DNA from: Bradyrhizobium betae
GTDB lineage: Bacteria; Pseudomonadota; Alphaproteobacteria; Rhizobiales; Xanthobacteraceae
DNA length: 64,000 bases
Reading direction: 5' to 3'
NCBI RefSeq assembly: GCF_004123905.1
Contig: NZ_MZXW01000021.1
Coordinates: 1 to 64,000 of the forward strand
Below the pieces are notes generated by a model. The model did not search any database. It was not told the origin of the DNA and was given only the letters and a program-made list of their open reading frames with translations. The translations under genes and the position numbers were made by a program. Of the stretch, positions 43,567-51,785 are shown in pieces (within the stretch, counting starts at the first letter, position 1; every line of letters begins with the position of its first letter).

Positions 43567-44583
43567 ATGTTGAGCACGAAACAGCCCGTGCTGCGCCGTT
43601 TTTGGTATGCGCTGATGCCGCTGGATCACCTCAAGGATGGGCCAAAGCCGTTCACGCTGCTCGGCGAGCCAATCGTCCTGTTCCTCGACGCCGAGGGCCA
43701 GCCGGCCGCGCTGGAAGACCGGTGCTGCCACCGCACGGCGAAGCTTTCGAAGGGCTGGTGCAAGAACGGCAATATCGTCTGCGGTTATCATGGATGGGAG
43801 TATGACCGCGACGGTAAGCTGGTGATGATCCCGCAGTTTCCGTTCGAGCAGCCGGTCCCCGACGCGACGGCGCGCTCGTTCCGCGCCAAGGCTCGCTACG
43901 GCTATGTTTGGGTTGCGCTCGACGAGCCCTTGGCCGACATCCCCGAAATTCCCGAGGACGGCATGCCCGGCTATCGCCGCATCAACCAGTTCTACGACAA
44001 ATGGAACACGGCGGCGCTACGGCTGATGGAAAACTCCTTCGCCAATGCGCACTTCGCCTTCGTCCACAAGGGCACCTTCGGCGACATCAATCAGCCAAAG
44101 CCGGAGAAGTACGAGGTCGTCGAGACCGATGTTGGCTTCGATGCCGAGACCATCATCACGGTTCGCAATCCGGCCAATGCCTACAGGATCACCGGGACGA
44201 GAGAGCCGATGACCAGGCGCCATCAGCGCAACAAATGGTTCATGCCGTTCTGCCGGCGTCTCGACATGGAATATCCGTCCGGCATCCGGCACATCATCTT
44301 CAATTGTGCGACGCCGATCTCGGACGGCCAGATCCAGGTGGTCCAGCTGCTGTTCCGCAATGACGGCGAGGCGGACTGCTCGACACAGGAGCTGATCGAT
44401 TGGGATGCCGCGATCATCGCCGAAGATCGTGACATGCTGGAATCGACTGACCCCGACGCCATTGTCGACATGGGACGCAAGATAGAGATGCACATGCCGT
44501 CTGATCGGCCGGGCATGATCATGCGCAAGCGGTTGCTCGACCTCCTTCACCAGCATGGCGAAGAAGAGCGGCCGCGCCAATAG
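43567..44583 (+). CDS. Rieske 2Fe-2S oxygenase with altered bridging residue
   Basis: A 338-residue Rieske oxygenase. The cluster ligands are Cys53-x-His55 (CCHRTAK) and Cys72-x2-His75 (CGYHGWEYD). The mononuclear iron histidines appear as His162 and His167 in ENSFANAHFAFVHKG. In the usual N-x2-D-x2-H-x4-H pattern the bridging Asp that links Rieske and iron centres is here Ala159. GCGGAGG precedes the ATG. No dedicated reductase gene is adjacent. It probably demethylates or hydroxylates the imported compound or the deaminated product. Confidence 0.85.
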   Translation: MLSTKQPVLRRFWYALMPLDHLKDGPKPFTLLGEPIVLFLDAEGQPAALEDRCCHRTAKLSKGWCKNGNIVCGYHGWEYDRDGKLVMIPQFPFEQPVPDATARSFRAKARYGYVWVALDEPLADIPEIPEDGMPGYRRINQFYDKWNTAALRLMENSFANAHFAFVHKGTFGDINQPKPEKYEVVETDVGFDAETIITVRNPANAYRITGTREPMTRRHQRNKWFMPFCRRLDMEYPSGIRHIIFNCATPISDGQIQVVQLLFRNDGEADCSTQELIDWDAAIIAEDRDMLESTDPDAIVDMGRKIEMHMPSDRPGMIMRKRLLDLLHQHGEEERPRQ

Positions 44584-44995
44584 TCGGCCGTAGCTCGAAC
44601 GGTGGGTCTCGAAAGATCGAAAATCCCTTATTTTTCAATGGGAATTGACTGACACCCACTCCGCCGCAGTGCTTCTCCACTAATATCCAACCGTTCGAAG
44701 CGACAGCAAAACATAAATGCTGCGCGGCAACGGTTATCGCGATGATGAGTGATGTCACCCGTAGTAACAGTGCAAACCGCAGCCTCGGAACGTGGGGTCG
44801 AAGGACGGATTTCGCCTTCAAGGCATCGATCTGCTTACGTCGATGCGCGTACGCGCGCAGCCCCCGTATTGTTCAAAGCCGATCTTCGCTGGCGAGGCGC
44901 TCTGTTATTTGGAAATGCCTGCTAAGCAATTGATATTACTATCAGCGTATCCGGCTATTTTTTCCAAATACCCATTGAAATCGCTGAATAGTCAG
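44584..44995. other. Intergenic, lower-GC stretch before the tRNA-Gln scar
   Basis: About 410 bases with no supported gene. GC falls relative to the flanks, several short overlapping open frames have no recognisable content, and no terminator with a T run is clear after the Rieske gene. I read it as the inner end of a foreign segment. Confidence 0.45.
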
Positions 44996-45045
44996 GCAGG
45001 TTTTGATTCCGCCATTCGGAGGTTCGATCCCTCCCGCCCCAGCCA
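44996..45045 (+). tRNA. tRNA-Gln(UUG) 3' fragment (integration scar)
   Basis: Fifty bases match the 3' half of a tRNA-Gln: anticodon stem GCAGG, loop TTTTGAT with anticodon TTG, variable CATTC, T-arm GGAGG-TTCGATC-CCTCC, acceptor strand CGCCCCA, discriminator G and CCA. No acceptor or D-arm half lies upstream, so it is not functional. Such 3' duplicates are left when an element integrates into a tRNA gene. Confidence 0.8.
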
Positions 45046-45311
45046 GCAGCTAAGTTGCTGAGTTCGCTATATAAGCAGCTCCATTCCCACGAAATCTTTT
45101 GGCGCGTTTGGAAATAGTTTCCTTCCGCTTTCGTCCCAATATAGACCCCGGACGCCCACTCGAGCAGCTCTGCTGCAATCTCATCGTAGAACCGGGTACT
45201 GCCGCGAACAAATCGGACAACCGGTAGGCATTATGCATGTGTGCGCAATGGCACCGTGCTGTAGTTCGCCCAGCCATTACGCTCGGGGTGGAGTCGCTTC
45301 CCACTATCGCC
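45046..45311. other. Intergenic stretch after the tRNA-Gln scar
   Basis: No supported coding region. A few minus-strand frames are open but Arg-rich and unlike known proteins. The Lrp-type gene ends at 45312. Confidence 0.4.
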
Positions 45312-45821
45312 TTAGTCAGCCACCGCCGCCGGCACCGGCAGGGCCGTGATCGACTTGATCTTCTCCATCGCAAAGCGCGAGGTGACGTTCTTGAGCGGCA
45401 CGGCGTGGATCAGTTTCTTGTAGAACACGTCGTAGCTCTGCATGTCGGGGATCACGACGCGCAGCATGTAGTCGACGTCGCCGGCCATCCGGTAGAATTC
45501 CATCACCTCGGGCATGGCGCTGACCGCCGCGGCGAAGCGCTTCAGCCAGGCGTCGGAGTGATCGGAGCTTTCGACCGAGACGAACACCGAAAGGCCGAGG
45601 CCGATCTTGTTCTGGTCGACCAGCGCGACGCGCTTCAGGATCACGCCGTCGGCCTCCAGCCGCTGAATGCGCTTCCAGCATGGCGTGGACGACAGGCCGA
45701 CGCGATCGCCGATTTCGGCCACCGAGAGTGAGGCGTCCTCCTGAAGCACCGTCAGTATCTTGCGGTCGATGGCATCGAGGCGGCGGCCAGTCTCGGCGAG
45801 CTGCAACGCAGCGTCGGTCAT
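45312..45821 (-). CDS. Lrp/AsnC-family transcriptional regulator
   Basis: A 169-residue Lrp-type regulator. The DNA-binding helix-turn-helix lies about residues 15-62 (LDAIDRKILTVLQED, LSVAEIGDRVGLSSTPCWKRIQRLE), followed by the ligand-sensing RAM domain (VFVSVESSDHSDAWLKRF, MAGDVDYMLRVV). CWKR in the recognition helix and the GDVDYML segment are standard. It faces away from the sulfur genes. A role in methionine or cysteine-linked control is possible from context only. Confidence 0.9.
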   Translation of the reverse strand: MTDAALQLAETGRRLDAIDRKILTVLQEDASLSVAEIGDRVGLSSTPCWKRIQRLEADGVILKRVALVDQNKIGLGLSVFVSVESSDHSDAWLKRFAAAVSAMPEVMEFYRMAGDVDYMLRVVIPDMQSYDVFYKKLIHAVPLKNVTSRFAMEKIKSITALPVPAAVAD

Positions 45822-45876
45822 TGTCTGATTACCTTTGTGTCAATGGAAGCTCGGGCCCGGCGCTTGTGCAGAGTTG

Positions 45877-46038
45877 TCAGCCGTGAGGCCCGAACAGGAA
45901 TATCTCGTAAAGGTCGTCCTGATGGCCGCCCTGGTCATCGTTCGGGCCGCCCGTCTGCGGCTTTAGTGAGCGCCGGAACCATCCGCGTGCCTGTTCGAGC
46001 AAGCTGGCGATGCCTAGATGCAGCGAGACGAGGTAGCT
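45877..46038 (-). CDS. Possible 53-residue protein
   Basis: A short reading frame beginning MSYLVSLHLGIASLLEQARGW, with CCGGAG before the ATG. The sequence is amphipathic at the start and acidic-hydrophilic at the end. I recognise no family and composition gives little support, so it may not be expressed. Confidence 0.25.
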   Translation of the reverse strand, partial: SYLVSLHLGIASLLEQARGWFRRSLKPQTGGPNDDQGGHQDDLYEIFLFGPHG

Positions 46039-46239
46039 CATGTTCACTCCGGACATCATTGTAGGGCGAGAACCCTGCAAGGCTATCACGGGCGACAAGA
46101 CGTTGAACATCGCCTGGCGTTGGCGAGGATCAGTTTGGTTGGATCGTACTGAAGCTGTCATCTGTCCGAGCAGAAAATTCCATGGTGACGTTTCGCAAGG
46201 AACGATTTTCATGCGGTACACCGGGTGCGGAGCGTTGGA

Positions 46240-46566
46240 TCAGTCATCTGTGAGTAGCGCGAGCACGTCGGCGTGCCGCAGGCGCGGGGTGGAACCGGCG
46301 TTCAGAGGGCGGCGACACGAGTCCGGCACCACGGCAAACATAGGCATACCCATGCTGCCGAACGATGCGTACAGCAGGCTCCGGTCGGCACGCTCATGCA
46401 GATGCGCCCCTGTCCTGAGGCCAAGCACGAACAGGAATGCGATCATCAGCACCAGCGGGAGGATCAATGCCTCATGCTTGCCGATGCGATCGGTCACCGC
46501 TCGCGCGTCGGCCGCCCGCTCGGCGGGAGAACGAAGGCCAGTCCATTCCAGAGCAAATTCGAACAT
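46240..46566 (-). CDS. Small hypothetical protein with one membrane segment
   Basis: About 108 residues, starting 30 bp after the stop of the MetQ-like gene and in the same direction. One clear hydrophobic segment (ALILPLVLMIAFLFVLGL near residues 33-50) is flanked by charged residues. No family is recognised. It sits where a MetI permease gene would be expected but does not resemble one. Confidence 0.35.
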   Translation of the reverse strand: MFEFALEWTGLRSPAERAADARAVTDRIGKHEALILPLVLMIAFLFVLGLRTGAHLHERADRSLLYASFGSMGMPMFAVVPDSCRRPLNAGSTPRLRHADVLALLTDD

Positions 46567-46596
46567 GCCGTATGTCGCTATTGTTCCGCCATCCCT

Positions 46597-47412
46597 TCAC
46601 TTCATGTAGTCGGGCAAGGTGAAGCCGTCATAGAAACGGTCGGCCTTAATCGCCGTCTTGAATGCGGGGGACTTGTAGCCGGCGACGATGTCCTGGGCCC
46701 ATTCGGCATTGGCATTGGCCTTCTTCACCGCGAGCACGTTGATGTAGGGCGTCGTCATCTTCTCCAGCGCGAAGGCGTTGGTCAGCTTGAGCCCGCTGAA
46801 GATGGCGAAATTGCCCTGGATGGCGGCGAAGTCGACGTCGTCGAGCGCCCGCGGCGCCTGCGCGGCCTCGAGCGGGACCAGCTTGATGCCGCCGGGATTC
46901 TTGATGACGTCGAGCTCGGTGACGTCGACCGGCTTGCTGTCGCGGATCTCGATCAGGCCGAGATCGCGCAGCACCCACAGCGCGCGCTGGAGATTGACGG
47001 GATCGTTCGGCACCGCGACGCTGGAGCCCGGCTTGATCGGCGTGCCCAGCGGGTGCTTTTTCGAATAGAGGCCCATCGGTGGTGTCGGGACGTGGACGAT
47101 GCCGACGAGATCGGTCTTCTGGCGCTCGTTGTAGGACTCGAGGAAGACCGTGTGCTGCATCACATTGGCATCGATCTCGGACTTGAACACCGCGTTGTTG
47201 GCTTCAAGGCCGGTCGAGAATTCGACGTAGCGGATCTTGTAGCCCTTCTGCTTCAGCTCGGGCTCGACGCCGATCTTGAACTCATCGATGTACGGCCCCG
47301 GCACGAAACCGACCCGCAGCTCGGGCTTCGCCGGTTGCTGCGCCATGGAGTTTCCGGCGGCGAGCGGAGAGAGAGCCAAAAGGCCCGAGAGGAGAAACAA
47401 CGCGATCTTCAT
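46597..47412 (-). CDS. MetQ/NlpA-type substrate-binding protein
   Basis: A 271-residue periplasmic binding protein of the MetQ/NlpA family. Residues 1-24 are a signal peptide (LFLLSGLLALSPLAAG) without a clear lipobox Cys, so it may be free rather than lipid-anchored. LRVGFVPGPYIDEFKIGVEPELKQKGY, DANVMQHTVFLESYN and GLYSKKHP match the family, as does the NDPVNLQRALWVLRDLGLI segment. MetN and MetI genes are absent here, so it must use other membrane parts or serve a different ligand. It lies 39 bp after an NtaA-type monooxygenase gene, which suggests an organosulfur ligand. Confidence 0.86.
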   Translation of the reverse strand: MKIALFLLSGLLALSPLAAGNSMAQQPAKPELRVGFVPGPYIDEFKIGVEPELKQKGYKIRYVEFSTGLEANNAVFKSEIDANVMQHTVFLESYNERQKTDLVGIVHVPTPPMGLYSKKHPLGTPIKPGSSVAVPNDPVNLQRALWVLRDLGLIEIRDSKPVDVTELDVIKNPGGIKLVPLEAAQAPRALDDVDFAAIQGNFAIFSGLKLTNAFALEKMTTPYINVLAVKKANANAEWAQDIVAGYKSPAFKTAIKADRFYDGFTLPDYMK

Positions 47413-47451
47413 GTCTTCTTACAATTTTCCAGTTTGGAGGGGAGAACGGTA

Positions 47452-48795
47452 TCAGGCGATTGCCTTGACCTCGTTCGAGTAGATGCTGGCGGGACGGGCG
47501 AGGCCGTAATGCTCGCGCAGCGTCGTGCCGGTGTAGTCCTCGCGGAACAAGCCGCGCTTGCGCAGGATCGGGACGACCTGCTCGGCAAAGACATCGAAGC
47601 CGCCGGGGAGCCAGGGCGGCATCACGTTGAAGCCGTCGGCCGCGCCTCCCTCGAACCAGGCCTGGATATTGTCGGCGACCTTTTCCGGCGTGCCAGCGAT
47701 GACCCAGTGGCCGCGCGCGCCGGCCAGGCGCTGGACGAGTTGGCGGATCGTCGGTTTCTCGCGATCGACGATGTCGACCACCAGCTTGAAACGGCTGGCG
47801 ACGCCGCCCGCACTGGCGGTGTCGATCAAATGGTGTGGCACGGGACCGTCGAGATCGTAGCCGGTAAGATCGACGCCGATCATCTGGCGCAGCTGCGTCA
47901 GGGAATATTCCGGCTGGATCAGCTCGTTGAACTCGTCCTGGAGCCGGTCCGCCTCGACCTGCGTGCTGCCGATGAAGGGGCTGATCCCGGGCAGAATCTT
48001 GATTTCGTCGGGACCGCGGTCGAAGGCGCGGGCCTGGCGCTTGATGTCGGTATAGAACGTCTTTGCCGAGTCCAGGGTTTGATGCGCGGTAAAGATCGCC
48101 TCCGCATACCGGGCGGCGAAGGCGCGGCCGTCGTCGGAGGCTCCGGCCTGCACATAGACGGGCCGTCCCTGCGGCACGCGCGAGATGTTCAGCGGGCCAC
48201 GCACGCGAAAATGCTTGCCGACATGGTCGAGCGTATGGATCTTGCTCGTGTCGGCAAAGATACCGGAGGCGGGGTCGTTGACCAGCGCGTCGTCCTCCCA
48301 GCTATCCCAGAGGCGCGAGATCACGTCGAGATATTCACGGGCGCGCTCGTAGCGCTCATGATGCGGAGGATGCTCGGGCAGTCCGAAATTCTGCGCGGCC
48401 TGCGGTACGCTGGTGGTGACGATATTCCAGCCGGCGCGGCCCCGGCTGAGATGATCGAGCGAGGCAAACAGGCGCGCCAGATTGTATGGTTCGGTATAGG
48501 TCGTGGATGCCGTGGCGATCAGCCCGATGCGGCTGGTGACGGCGGCGATCGCAGCCAGCCAGGTGATCGGCTCGAAGCGAAAGCGCTGGGCGTAGCGGAC
48601 GTTGTCGGCCAGCGCCGGGCCGTCGGCAAAGAAGATGGCGTCGAACTTGCTCGCCTCAGCGCGCTGCGCCAGCTCCTGGTAATAGGTGATGTCGAGAATG
48701 CGCTCCGCCGACGACCCCTTGTAGCGCCACGCGGCTTCGTGATGGCCGCCGGGATAGATGAAGAGATTGAGAACAAGCTGCCGTGGGTTGCTCAT
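47452..48795 (-). CDS. NtaA/SnaA/DszA-type flavin-dependent monooxygenase
   Basis: A 447-residue luciferase-like monooxygenase of the NtaA/SnaA/DszA branch that uses reduced FMN from a separate reductase. PRQLVLNLFIYPGGHHEAAWR, FADGPALADNVRYAQRFRFEPITWLAAIAA, GRAGWNIVTTSVPQAAQNFG and RGPLNISRVPQGRPVYVQAGAS in shorter segments are the group's conserved regions. DszA acts on sulfones and NtaA on nitrilotriacetate. It lies between a methyltransferase gene and the MetQ-like gene in one operon. A paralogue lies at 62326. Confidence 0.9.
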   Translation of the reverse strand: MSNPRQLVLNLFIYPGGHHEAAWRYKGSSAERILDITYYQELAQRAEASKFDAIFFADGPALADNVRYAQRFRFEPITWLAAIAAVTSRIGLIATASTTYTEPYNLARLFASLDHLSRGRAGWNIVTTSVPQAAQNFGLPEHPPHHERYERAREYLDVISRLWDSWEDDALVNDPASGIFADTSKIHTLDHVGKHFRVRGPLNISRVPQGRPVYVQAGASDDGRAFAARYAEAIFTAHQTLDSAKTFYTDIKRQARAFDRGPDEIKILPGISPFIGSTQVEADRLQDEFNELIQPEYSLTQLRQMIGVDLTGYDLDGPVPHHLIDTASAGGVASRFKLVVDIVDREKPTIRQLVQRLAGARGHWVIAGTPEKVADNIQAWFEGGAADGFNVMPPWLPGGFDVFAEQVVPILRKRGLFREDYTGTTLREHYGLARPASIYSNEVKAIA

Positions 48796-48836
48796 GGTTC
48801 GATGTCCAGATGCGATGGCTGGGGGGAGGCTGGCGG

Positions 48837-49673
48837 CTACGAGATGGAAGTGGTGGCTTGCGATCCCGGCTTCCGGGCGAAAGCGAAACGCAGATATCGT
48901 TCGAGATGCAGCCCCTCCGGCGTGCGCTTCGTCTCGACCAGCGCGGCAAAGGCTGCGTCGATCGCTGCTCGTTCCGCTTGCGAAAAGCCGCCGAGGAAAT
49001 TGCCGAATGCGCTGGCTTCGGACCAGCCGAGCACCGAATTCACGTCGCCGTGGAGATCGACGAGCGAGCGCAGGTCACTTCGGTAATCGGAAAAGCCGGT
49101 CTCGGCGAACAGCGCCCTGAGCTCCTCGTCGGTGGCTCCGAGCACGCGGGTCGACTCGCTGCTTCTCTCGCTGAACCCGGCCTGCTCAATGGCCTGGCGG
49201 AGCAGGGTGCGTGACTCGTGAGGTTTGGTCGGATCCTGCACATTCAGTCCGATCCGACCGCCCGGCTTGAGGACCCGTTCGATCTCAAGCAGCGCCTGCC
49301 GCTTGTCGGCGATCCAGTGGAAGACGCTGTTGAGGTAGACGGCGTCGAATTCCGCCGGCCCGAAGCGCGAGAGGTCCTCGGCACGTCCGACATCGAAGGT
49401 CAGCGTCTGCGATGCGCGCAGGCGCGCGATCGCGATCCGGTTCTCCAGCGGGTCGATGCCGACCACGCGGCCGGTCGGGCCGACAAGTCCCGCGACGAAT
49501 TCGGTCAGGCGGCCGGTGCCGGCACCGATATCGAGCACGTGATCACCGGACTTCAGAACCAGCGGTCCGATGAGGAATTTGCCATGGTGAAACTGGAGGA
49601 CGCCGGCCCGCTCGTAGGTGCGTGCAAGCTCAGGCGTGTCCCGTTCGAGGCTGATGACGCCGGCGGTCGACAT
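48837..49673 (-). CDS. Class I SAM-dependent methyltransferase
   Basis: A 278-residue methyltransferase. The SAM motif VLDIGAGTGRLTEFV lies near residues 45-59, GIDPLENRI near 74 gives the ribose-binding acid, and RVLKPGGRIGLNVQ near 130 is motif IV/V. ATG 49673 is preferred over an upstream TTG because GGAAAG precedes it. It is first of the operon leading to the monooxygenase and the MetQ-like gene. A role in methylating a sulfur compound is only inferred. Confidence 0.85.
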   Translation of the reverse strand: MSTAGVISLERDTPELARTYERAGVLQFHHGKFLIGPLVLKSGDHVLDIGAGTGRLTEFVAGLVGPTGRVVGIDPLENRIAIARLRASQTLTFDVGRAEDLSRFGPAEFDAVYLNSVFHWIADKRQALLEIERVLKPGGRIGLNVQDPTKPHESRTLLRQAIEQAGFSERSSESTRVLGATDEELRALFAETGFSDYRSDLRSLVDLHGDVNSVLGWSEASAFGNFLGGFSQAERAAIDAAFAALVETKRTPEGLHLERYLRFAFARKPGSQATTSIS

Positions 49674-50047
49674 CGTACTTTCCAAAATCTCCAACGCGCC
49701 GTCGAGACGGCTTGATCGAGACGAACTCTATGTTGTCGAGGCGACAAAAGTCGATGAAATGGATTTGCGTTGTTCGGTGCGACGCGAGCATGAATCTAGC
49801 GACGGGAGCGCATTGAGGAGATGATGTCGCGAACCGATCATCTCAACTGAAGGCGGCGCGGCGATCGAATGTCCCGTCGCCCTTCCTGGCTCGCTTCGCG
49901 CCGTCGACGCAAATCTTTCAACGCGCCGTGACCCAGCGGTGGCTTCGTTGTTCGGGCAGCCAAACAAAGCCCATTCCATTTCATTGACTGAGTGGCGCTG
50001 GCTTCTACGATTTGGTCGCATCTAATGCAGAGAAATCCGGGTGCAAC
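49674..50047. promoter_or_regulatory. Divergent control region with a palindrome
   Basis: 374 bases between divergent genes. A perfect palindrome TTGTCG-AGG-CGACAA lies at 49733-49747, 60 bp before the methyltransferase start. A related arrangement (GTCGC-TGA-GCGAC, then AAAG) occurs at 61132-61144 in the other divergent region of the sulfur cluster. No other feature is seen. Confidence 0.4.
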
Positions 50048-51487
50048 ATGTTTCAGTCCGATATCGACGCCGCTGCGCGCGAGACCTTGCGTCTGATTGG
50101 TCCAGATCCGCAGAACTGGGTCCCGGATCGTCACGGGACCGACCACAACGTCGCCATCATCGGGGGCGGGCAATCCGGAAGCGCTTTCGCCTTCGCATTG
50201 CGCCGTGCCGGCATCGGCAAGGTCACGGTGATCGATGCAGCGCAGGATGCGGCGTCGTCCGGCCCTTGGCTGAGCAGCGCGCGCATGCACAAGCTGCGGA
50301 CGCCGAAGAGCCTGCCCGGACCTGAGCTTGGTCTTCCGGGGCTGAGTTTTCAGGCCTGGTATGAAGCCCGCCATGGCGCAGTCGCATATGAAGCGATCGA
50401 CCGCATTTCCCGCGTGGATTGGGCTGCCTACCTCGATTGGTATCGCCAGGCGCTCGGCATCGAAGTGCGCTATCGTACTAGGCTTGTGCATATCGAGCCG
50501 GCGCAGGATCATCTGCGGCTTCATCTCGATGTGGCGGGCCAAGCGAGGACGGAAACAGCCCGCAAGATCATTCTCGCCAGTGGCTTCCCCAGTAACGGAG
50601 GCCCGTCCGTTCCCGACGTGCTGTCGCGCAACCTGCCAAGGGGGCTTTATGCGCATACGTTGGAGACGATCGATTTCGAGAAGCTGCGAGACAAGTCAGT
50701 CGCGGTGCTGGGCAGCGCGGCCTCCGCGTTCGATGCGGCGGCGGTTGCGCTTGAGGCCGGGGCGAGGGAGGTGCACCTGTTCGCACGCCGCGACAAGATT
50801 GCTTCGGAGCCCGTGATCAGGACGCGCGGATATCCCGGAGCCTACGACAATTACGGGGCGCTGCCGGACGCGGTCCGTTGGCATCAGTCCATCCGCTTTC
50901 GACGCGCGGGATCGACGCCGCCGCCCGATGCTATCGCGCGCGCTGTCAAGTTCCCGAACTTCCATCTTCATCTGGCGGCAGCGTGGACCTCAGCCAAGCC
51001 GTTCGGGCGGCGGTTGCTTGCAACCACGCCGCAGGGCGATATCGCATTCGATTTCGTCATCGCCGGGACGGGCTATCAGGTCGACCTCGCAAAGCGTCCG
51101 GAACTGGCCGCCTTCTCCGACGAGATCCTGCTATGGCGCGATCGCATTTCGCCGGCAGCGAGCGAGCAGGACGACGCCCTGGGTGCGCATCCTTATCTCG
51201 GCGCGGGTCATGAATTCCTGGAGAAGGAGCCTGGTCGCGCGCCTTACTTGCGGAACATCCACGTGTTCAACCCCGCGGCGTTCGTCAGCTTCGGTCTACC
51301 GATTGGAGACGTGCCGAGTTTCAAGCGCGACATTCCGGGCGTCGTCGCGCGGATCAGCAGGGATCTGTTCCTTGACGATCTTGCGGCGCATGAGACGCGG
51401 ATCAACGGGCCGATCGTCGACGACTTCGAGCCGTCGCTCTATGCGTCGGCCGTCTGGCGTTCGCCCAACATCGTCGCTGCGGAATAA
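50048..51487 (+). CDS. FAD/NAD(P)-binding oxidoreductase (FMO-like)
   Basis: A 479-residue flavoprotein. The FAD motif VAIIGGGQSGSAFAFALRRAG lies near residues 35-55 in pieces, a second nucleotide motif VAVLGSAASAFDAAAVALEAGA near 220, and FVIAGTGYQVDL near 340 is the ATG-type motif seen in flavin-containing and Baeyer-Villiger-like monooxygenases and lysine/ornithine hydroxylases. ATG 50048 is chosen over 50012. It is divergent from the methyltransferase operon. Substrate unknown; an organosulfur oxygenation would suit the neighbourhood. Confidence 0.82.
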   Translation: MFQSDIDAAARETLRLIGPDPQNWVPDRHGTDHNVAIIGGGQSGSAFAFALRRAGIGKVTVIDAAQDAASSGPWLSSARMHKLRTPKSLPGPELGLPGLSFQAWYEARHGAVAYEAIDRISRVDWAAYLDWYRQALGIEVRYRTRLVHIEPAQDHLRLHLDVAGQARTETARKIILASGFPSNGGPSVPDVLSRNLPRGLYAHTLETIDFEKLRDKSVAVLGSAASAFDAAAVALEAGAREVHLFARRDKIASEPVIRTRGYPGAYDNYGALPDAVRWHQSIRFRRAGSTPPPDAIARAVKFPNFHLHLAAAWTSAKPFGRRLLATTPQGDIAFDFVIAGTGYQVDLAKRPELAAFSDEILLWRDRISPAASEQDDALGAHPYLGAGHEFLEKEPGRAPYLRNIHVFNPAAFVSFGLPIGDVPSFKRDIPGVVARISRDLFLDDLAAHETRINGPIVDDFEPSLYASAVWRSPNIVAAE

Positions 51488-51605
51488 AGCAGAACGCAAG
51501 TCGCAACTGGAGACGCCATGACCGCAGATGCGTCTGTTTCTCAACTGCCTCGAACTTTGGAAGCTATTTCCGAAGTCCTTGAGTTAGCATCGTGTGACTG
51601 AACAA

Positions 51606-51627
51606 GAGGCTGCATTGATGCAGCCTC
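51606..51627. terminator. Perfect hairpin in the gap before the TauD-type gene
   Basis: A 9-bp perfect stem (GAGGCTGCA / TGCAGCCTC) with loop TTGA, 119 bp after the oxidoreductase stop and 158 bp before the dioxygenase start. No T run follows, so it could be a Rho-assisted terminator or a leader structure. The rest of 51488-51785 holds nothing I recognise. Confidence 0.45.
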
Positions 51628-51785
51628 CACCGAAGATCCCGCCAGACGCGATTGTCGCCAGAGCAGACGGCAATCCTGCAAGAGGATCGATCGCAACATC
51701 ACTGTCCTTCACTCCGTCATCGCATCAGCGATCGGCGTACGGCGGAGCCTTGTCCAAATCGGATCGCGGTCTTGGGGTAGATGAT

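Noticed and set aside
42031..43791. 586-residue minus-strand open frame
   Set aside because: Antisense to the amidohydrolase, whose metal-binding motifs are intact; the translation is His/Arg-rich with no family likeness.
29632..45045. The two tRNA fragments as attL and attR of one element
   Set aside because: They derive from different tRNAs (Lys and Gln) and do not form a direct repeat.
46570..47500. SAM or other sulfur riboswitch near the MetQ-like gene
   Set aside because: No conserved riboswitch core or pairing pattern could be recognised in the short gap before the gene.
46273..49086. 937-residue plus-strand open frame
   Set aside because: It runs antisense through three well-supported minus-strand genes (MetQ-like, NtaA-type, methyltransferase) and has no recognisable domain.
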